Assembly: GCA_943354745.1 (NCBI GenBank)
Contig: CALRDB010000006.1
Coordinates: forward strand, 1-31,005
Origin: Candidatus Nomurabacteria bacterium
GTDB taxonomy: Bacteria > Patescibacteriota > Minisyncoccia > Phycocordibacterales > UBA10002
DNA length: 31,005 nucleotides
Direction: 5' to 3'
Position numbers and translations under genes: made by a program. The notes under the pieces are model-generated. The model had not been told where the DNA came from. It worked only from the letters and a program-made list of their open reading frames with translations, and did not search any database. The stretch's first letter is position 1, and each line of letters starts with the position of its first letter. Below, in pieces: positions 28,299 to 31,005 of this stretch.

Positions 28299-28736
28299 TT
28301 AAGAAAAAGAAATCCTGCGGGTTGTATCATCTACAAATTCAAAATGAAGCTGGTGGTGGTGTTTAGGCAGTAGGTCGGCAACTCTGTCCGCCCACTCCAC
28401 CAGAATAAGATTCGCGGGGTCGGCGAGGAGTTCAGAGAAGCGAAGACGCCGGAGTTCGTCGGAATTTTTGAGACGGTAGGCGTCAATGTGAACAAGGGAA
28501 CTGTAACCGGAACCCGTAACAGGTAACTGGTACCTTTTGAAAATAAGAAACGTGGGGCTGTTCACGGTTTCAGACACGCCGAGAGCTTTCGCTACCGCCT
28601 GCACGAAGGTGGTCTTCCCCGCCCCAAGGTCGCCGTAGAGACCGACCACCGTGGCGCGGTCGAGCAGAGGGGTTAAGCCGAGGGCGAAATCTCGCCCCAC
28701 CTGTTGGAATTCGGCAAGGTTGTGGGTGCTTTTCAT
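28299..28736 (-). CDS. tsaE: tRNA threonylcarbamoyladenosine biosynthesis ATPase TsaE
   Basis: 145 residues. The Walker A motif is VGLYGDLGAGKTTFVQAVAKALG (31-53, Lys41); then SPTFLIFKRY, HIDAYRLKNSDELRRLRFSELL (83-104) and LILVEWADRVADLLP, all typical of TsaE, the ATPase partner of TsaB and TsaD that make the t6A modification at position 37 of ANN-decoding tRNAs. Residues 70-79 (QLPVTGSGYS) are encoded by a GTAAC-type repeat and separate the strand SPTFxIFKRY from HIDAYRL, which are usually close. No tsaB or tsaD is in the window. Confidence 0.93.
   Translation of the reverse strand: MKSTHNLAEFQQVGRDFALGLTPLLDRATVVGLYGDLGAGKTTFVQAVAKALGVSETVNSPTFLIFKRYQLPVTGSGYSSLVHIDAYRLKNSDELRRLRFSELLADPANLILVEWADRVADLLPKHHHQLHFEFVDDTTRRISFS
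28497..28534. repeat. GTAAC-type repeat inside tsaE
   Basis: GAACTGTAACCGGAACCCGTAAC followed by AGGTAACTGGTACC: GTAAC occurs three times with AACTG-type spacers, as at 22338-22374. It encodes residues about 69-80 of TsaE in frame. Confidence 0.65.
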
Positions 28737-28770
28737 AGCTTTCTAGCTTACTAGCTTACTAGCTTTTTAG
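28737..28770. repeat. AGCTTACT tandem repeat (AGCT family) upstream of tsaE
   Basis: TAGCTTAC-type units repeat every 8 nt (CTAGCTTA twice exactly), ending AGCTTTTTAG; further AGCT motifs follow at 28799-28820 in partly inverted order. They occupy the divergent tsaE-pilB region. Confidence 0.7.
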
Positions 28771-28827
28771 GAAATTTCTTCTGTCCCAGCAAGCCAGAAA
28801 GCTCACCAGCTAAAAAGCTTTCTCTTG

Positions 28828-28836
28828 TGCTACAAT
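28828..28836 (+). promoter_or_regulatory. Extended -10 promoter of pilB
   Basis: TGC directly before TACAAT (28831-28836) forms an extended -10; the transcript would start near 28843, with a leader of about 34 nt. Confidence 0.45.
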
Positions 28837-28876
28837 AATTCGTACTTCTCTATTCGAAATTCATTATTCTATTCCC

Positions 28877-30550
28877 ATGGTTACTTTTGACGACGAAAAA
28901 GAAAAACGAGAGCTCTCGGAAGTGACGGAGGTTGAACAAGAGGAACTTATTCAGTTCCTTGCGGAGAAGCATGGTATTCCATATATCAACCTCGTACCTA
29001 TCGCTGTCGAAAATGACGCCCTGAGGCTCGTTTCAGAAGCGGAGGCGAAGGCTGCCAAACTTGCAGCCTTCGGCATTGCGGGTAAAAAAGTAAGCGTTGC
29101 AATCTTCACTCCAAATACCACCGAGGTTCAGACGGCGCTTAAAAAGTTAGGGGATGCTGGCTACCAGCTGGAACTCTATCTGGCATCAACAAAAAGTTTG
29201 GAAAAAGCATGGAAACATTACGAGGAAATCTCCCACGCGACCCAAAGTCACGCCGGAACCGTAGATATGAGTGTGGAGGGTATTAAAGAGGCAGTGACGA
29301 ATGTAAAACACCTTCCCGATGTCATACCACGAATTGAAAAGGTAATAACGTCAAAGACTCAAAATCGTATCTCCCGTCTCGTCGAAACCATACTTGGAGC
29401 CGCTATCGCACTTGATGCGTCTGATATCCATGTGGAACCTGAGGAAACCTATGTGCAACTTAGGTTTCGTCTTGATGGTATTTTACAAGAAGTCACGAGG
29501 TTCGACCGACCTACGTACGCCTTGGTGAATTCGCGTATTAAGATACTCTCCGGACTCAAGCTCAACCTCAAGGAGGAAGCTCAGGACGGACGCTTCAGTA
29601 TTGACCTCGGAGACAAGAGTATCGAAATCCGTACATCTCTCCTTCCGGGAGCCTATGGCGAATCTATAGTACTTCGTCTCCTCGACCCGAAGTCAATCTC
29701 CGTCCCTCTTGAGAGTCTTGGCATGCATCCAATACTCCTCGCCGTAGTGGAGAAAGAGATTTCAAAACCCAACGGCATGCTCCTCACGACAGGTCCGACT
29801 GGTTCTGGAAAGACGACTACCCTCTACGCGTTCCTGCGAAAGATTCATACCCCTGGGGTTAAAGTGATCACCATCGAAGACCCTATCGAGTATCACCTAC
29901 CAGGGATCGTACAAACTCAGGTTGAAGTCGCCAAACACTATACGTTTGCCTCAGGACTCCGTGCTTCTCTAAGACAGGACCCTGACGTGATAATGGTTGG
30001 TGAAATCCGAGATGAAGAGACGGCGGAAATCGCGATGAACGCCTCACTCACAGGGCACTTAGTGTTCTCAACCCTCCATACAAACAACGCTGCAGGCACC
30101 TTTCCACGCCTTATTGACCTCGGAGTGAATCCGAAGACAATGACCTCGGCTATTACGTTGGCTATGGCACAACGCCTTGTACGAAAACTGTGTACCGTAT
30201 GCAAGAAAGAAGCGCCCGTTCCGGCAGAGAGACAAACTCGCTTTGAAGAAATACTTAAAACACTTGCGCAAAGCGCCCAACCGGAAAACAGAACTAAGAT
30301 GTGGGCACCTGTCGGGTGCGACAAATGCAACAATACCGGCTATAAAGGCCGTGTGGGTATCTACGAGGCCATTCAAGCAGACGCGGCGATCGAAAAAATA
30401 GTTCGAGAGAACCCGAGCGAGAGAGAAATCGAAGAAGCCGCTCGTCCACAAGGTATTCCGAATATGGTTCAGGACGGTATTGTAAAAATTTTGACGGGAA
30501 TTACATCACTGGAAGAACTCGAACGCGTAGTAGACATAAACACCGTTTAA
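28877..30550 (+). CDS. pilB: Type IV pilus extension ATPase PilB (GspE/T2SSE family)
   Basis: 557 residues. An N-terminal MshE-like domain (about 1-150) precedes the core. The core starts with ASDIHVEPEETYVQLRFRLDG (about 182-202). Walker A is GPTGSGKTTTLYA (306-318). The Asp box is ITIEDPIEYHLPG, the Walker B region RQDPDVIMVGEIRDEETAEIAM, and the His box GHLVFSTLHTNN. A zinc tetracysteine follows (Cys439-x-x-Cys442 and Cys481-x-x-Cys484). It drives pilin polymerisation as a cytoplasmic hexamer, working with the PilMNO platform encoded near the window's other end. No pilT or pilC follows within the window. Confidence 0.96.
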   Translation: MVTFDDEKEKRELSEVTEVEQEELIQFLAEKHGIPYINLVPIAVENDALRLVSEAEAKAAKLAAFGIAGKKVSVAIFTPNTTEVQTALKKLGDAGYQLELYLASTKSLEKAWKHYEEISHATQSHAGTVDMSVEGIKEAVTNVKHLPDVIPRIEKVITSKTQNRISRLVETILGAAIALDASDIHVEPEETYVQLRFRLDGILQEVTRFDRPTYALVNSRIKILSGLKLNLKEEAQDGRFSIDLGDKSIEIRTSLLPGAYGESIVLRLLDPKSISVPLESLGMHPILLAVVEKEISKPNGMLLTTGPTGSGKTTTLYAFLRKIHTPGVKVITIEDPIEYHLPGIVQTQVEVAKHYTFASGLRASLRQDPDVIMVGEIRDEETAEIAMNASLTGHLVFSTLHTNNAAGTFPRLIDLGVNPKTMTSAITLAMAQRLVRKLCTVCKKEAPVPAERQTRFEEILKTLAQSAQPENRTKMWAPVGCDKCNNTGYKGRVGIYEAIQADAAIEKIVRENPSEREIEEAARPQGIPNMVQDGIVKILTGITSLEELERVVDINTV

Positions 30551-31005
30551 CTTCGACGTCCGCACATACAATCTCGAAATGACCTATTCGCAGGTTACCC
30601 GGCAAAGTTGAGGAACCAGAAAACACCCACTTGCCGACCGCAAGAGAGCAAGAAGAAGTTGTCGTTATTCGGTAGTTGGGGCTAGAGCCTTGTTTTTTTT
30701 AAATTAGGTATTCAAAATTCAATATGTTCCGATTGACGAGTACTCGTTTGAATGCCCCGTTACCTTTTTCGCTATTGCTTCATCAGAAAGAGAGAGTACT
30801 ATGGAAAAAGAAAACCCGCACCGAGTGCGGGAGAGGCTGCAGAGAGTGCAGCGTGTGGTTCTAGAAAGGAATCTCTAAGCAATCAAACTTTCAATACGTG
30901 TACTAAAAGTTAACATGGATTCTAAGGGGTGTTGCAGAGGGTCTCGTCGAAACGAAATTCCAAAACGTCCTCGAAAAAATGTTTGAAACCCGCGCAAACG
31001 GGCTG
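30551..31005. other. Gene-poor right edge with tandem hairpins
   Basis: I see no convincing gene in these 455 bases. Contents: a T8 run after a weak stem (about 30675-30700), a possible weak pilB terminator; a pair of hairpins at 30815-30852; AT-rich stretches; and a small CCCG/CGGG hairpin near the right end. A 25-codon frame at 30801-30878 runs through the hairpins and is not supported. Confidence 0.4.
30811..30852 (-). terminator. Tandem hairpins, first one terminator-like on the minus strand
   Basis: CCCGCAC/GTGCGGG around CGA (30815-30831), with an A-rich left flank that becomes TTTTCTTTTT on the minus strand. Next to it is GCTGCA/TGCAGC around GAGAG (30836-30852). It would stop minus-strand transcription entering from the right, from a gene outside the window. 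Confidence 0.5.

Noticed and set aside
10786..28770. Possible CRISPR array from the many short repeats.
   Set aside because: The repeats are short, differ between families, lack regular 30-40 nt spacers and no cas genes are present.
30801..30878. A 25-codon reading frame (MEKENPHRVRERL start) at the right edge, possibly a leader peptide.
   Set aside because: It runs through two strong hairpins, one terminator-like on the other strand, and has no family, clear ribosome site or downstream gene in view.

Overview
The window looks like a chromosomal segment of a Candidate Phyla Radiation bacterium (Patescibacteria, most likely a Parcubacteria-type lineage). The evidence is the gene mix: a type IV pilus operon of the pilM-pilN-pilO kind with a distant pilB, small membrane proteins of the CPR hypothetical type, a DUF2079 membrane protein, a stand-alone MetG-beta/Trbp111 domain, a DUF475 (TerC-like) protein, a short MurE-like ligase, a lamin-tail-type surface protein, and DNA polymerase I without a recognisable proofreading domain. 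Genes are tightly packed with short overlaps. Starts are mixed: a few have strong Shine-Dalgarno sequences, and several have a -10 box only 6-10 nt from the start codon, as in leaderless mRNAs. Lineage is an inference from gene content; no rRNA is present.

Layout. 1-300: tRNA-Arg(UCU) and a 5' tRNA half, minus strand. 344-3727: minus-strand DedA, then pilM, pilN, pilO and a one-TM protein. 3813-5470: minus-strand ruvX, an ADP-ribosyltransferase-like gene and a tRNA-binding EMAP domain gene. 5570-6501: tRNA-Ser(UGA) and a DUF3050/haem-oxygenase-like gene. 6856-8945: plus-strand TrmB regulator, NADAR protein, a membrane protein and a small protein. 9016-10776: tRNA-Arg(GCG), a small membrane protein, DUF475 and rpsT. 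10934-12642: ruvA, an orphan small gene with a structured leader, and a DinJ-YafQ toxin-antitoxin pair. 12652-17771: an envelope sugar block (GT39-type transferase, HisC-like aminotransferase, DUF2079, polyprenyl-phosphate mannose synthase-like GT2). 17861-22855: an internally deleted NYN protein, MurE-like ligase, secreted amidase, lamin-tail protein, SpoU methyltransferase and DoxX. 22896-27188: tRNA-Lys(UUU), a LAGLIDADG-like protein, holA and polA. 27366-31005: an orphan gene, tsaE, pilB, then a 455-bp stretch in which I see no gene.

How the genes fit together. PilM/N/O form the inner-membrane platform and PilB the extension motor of a type IV pilus, used in CPR for attachment and DNA uptake. 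The GT39, DUF2079 and GT2 proteins suggest lipid-linked sugar transfer to the envelope, alongside peptidoglycan synthesis (MurE-like) and turnover (amidase). HolA, PolA, RuvA and RuvX are replication and repair housekeeping; TsaE, SpoU, S20 and the tRNAs serve translation.

The most striking feature is a set of small palindromic or tandem repeats that lie between genes and also inside conserved genes without breaking the frame: polA, the MetG-beta/Trbp111 gene, the aminotransferase (twice) and tsaE. Each adds a low-complexity peptide to an otherwise conserved protein. Second in interest are the ADP-ribose-related genes (ART-like at 4306-5046, NADAR at 7714-8184), the internally deleted NYN gene, the truncated tRNA and the free-standing LAGLIDADG protein next to tRNA-Lys.
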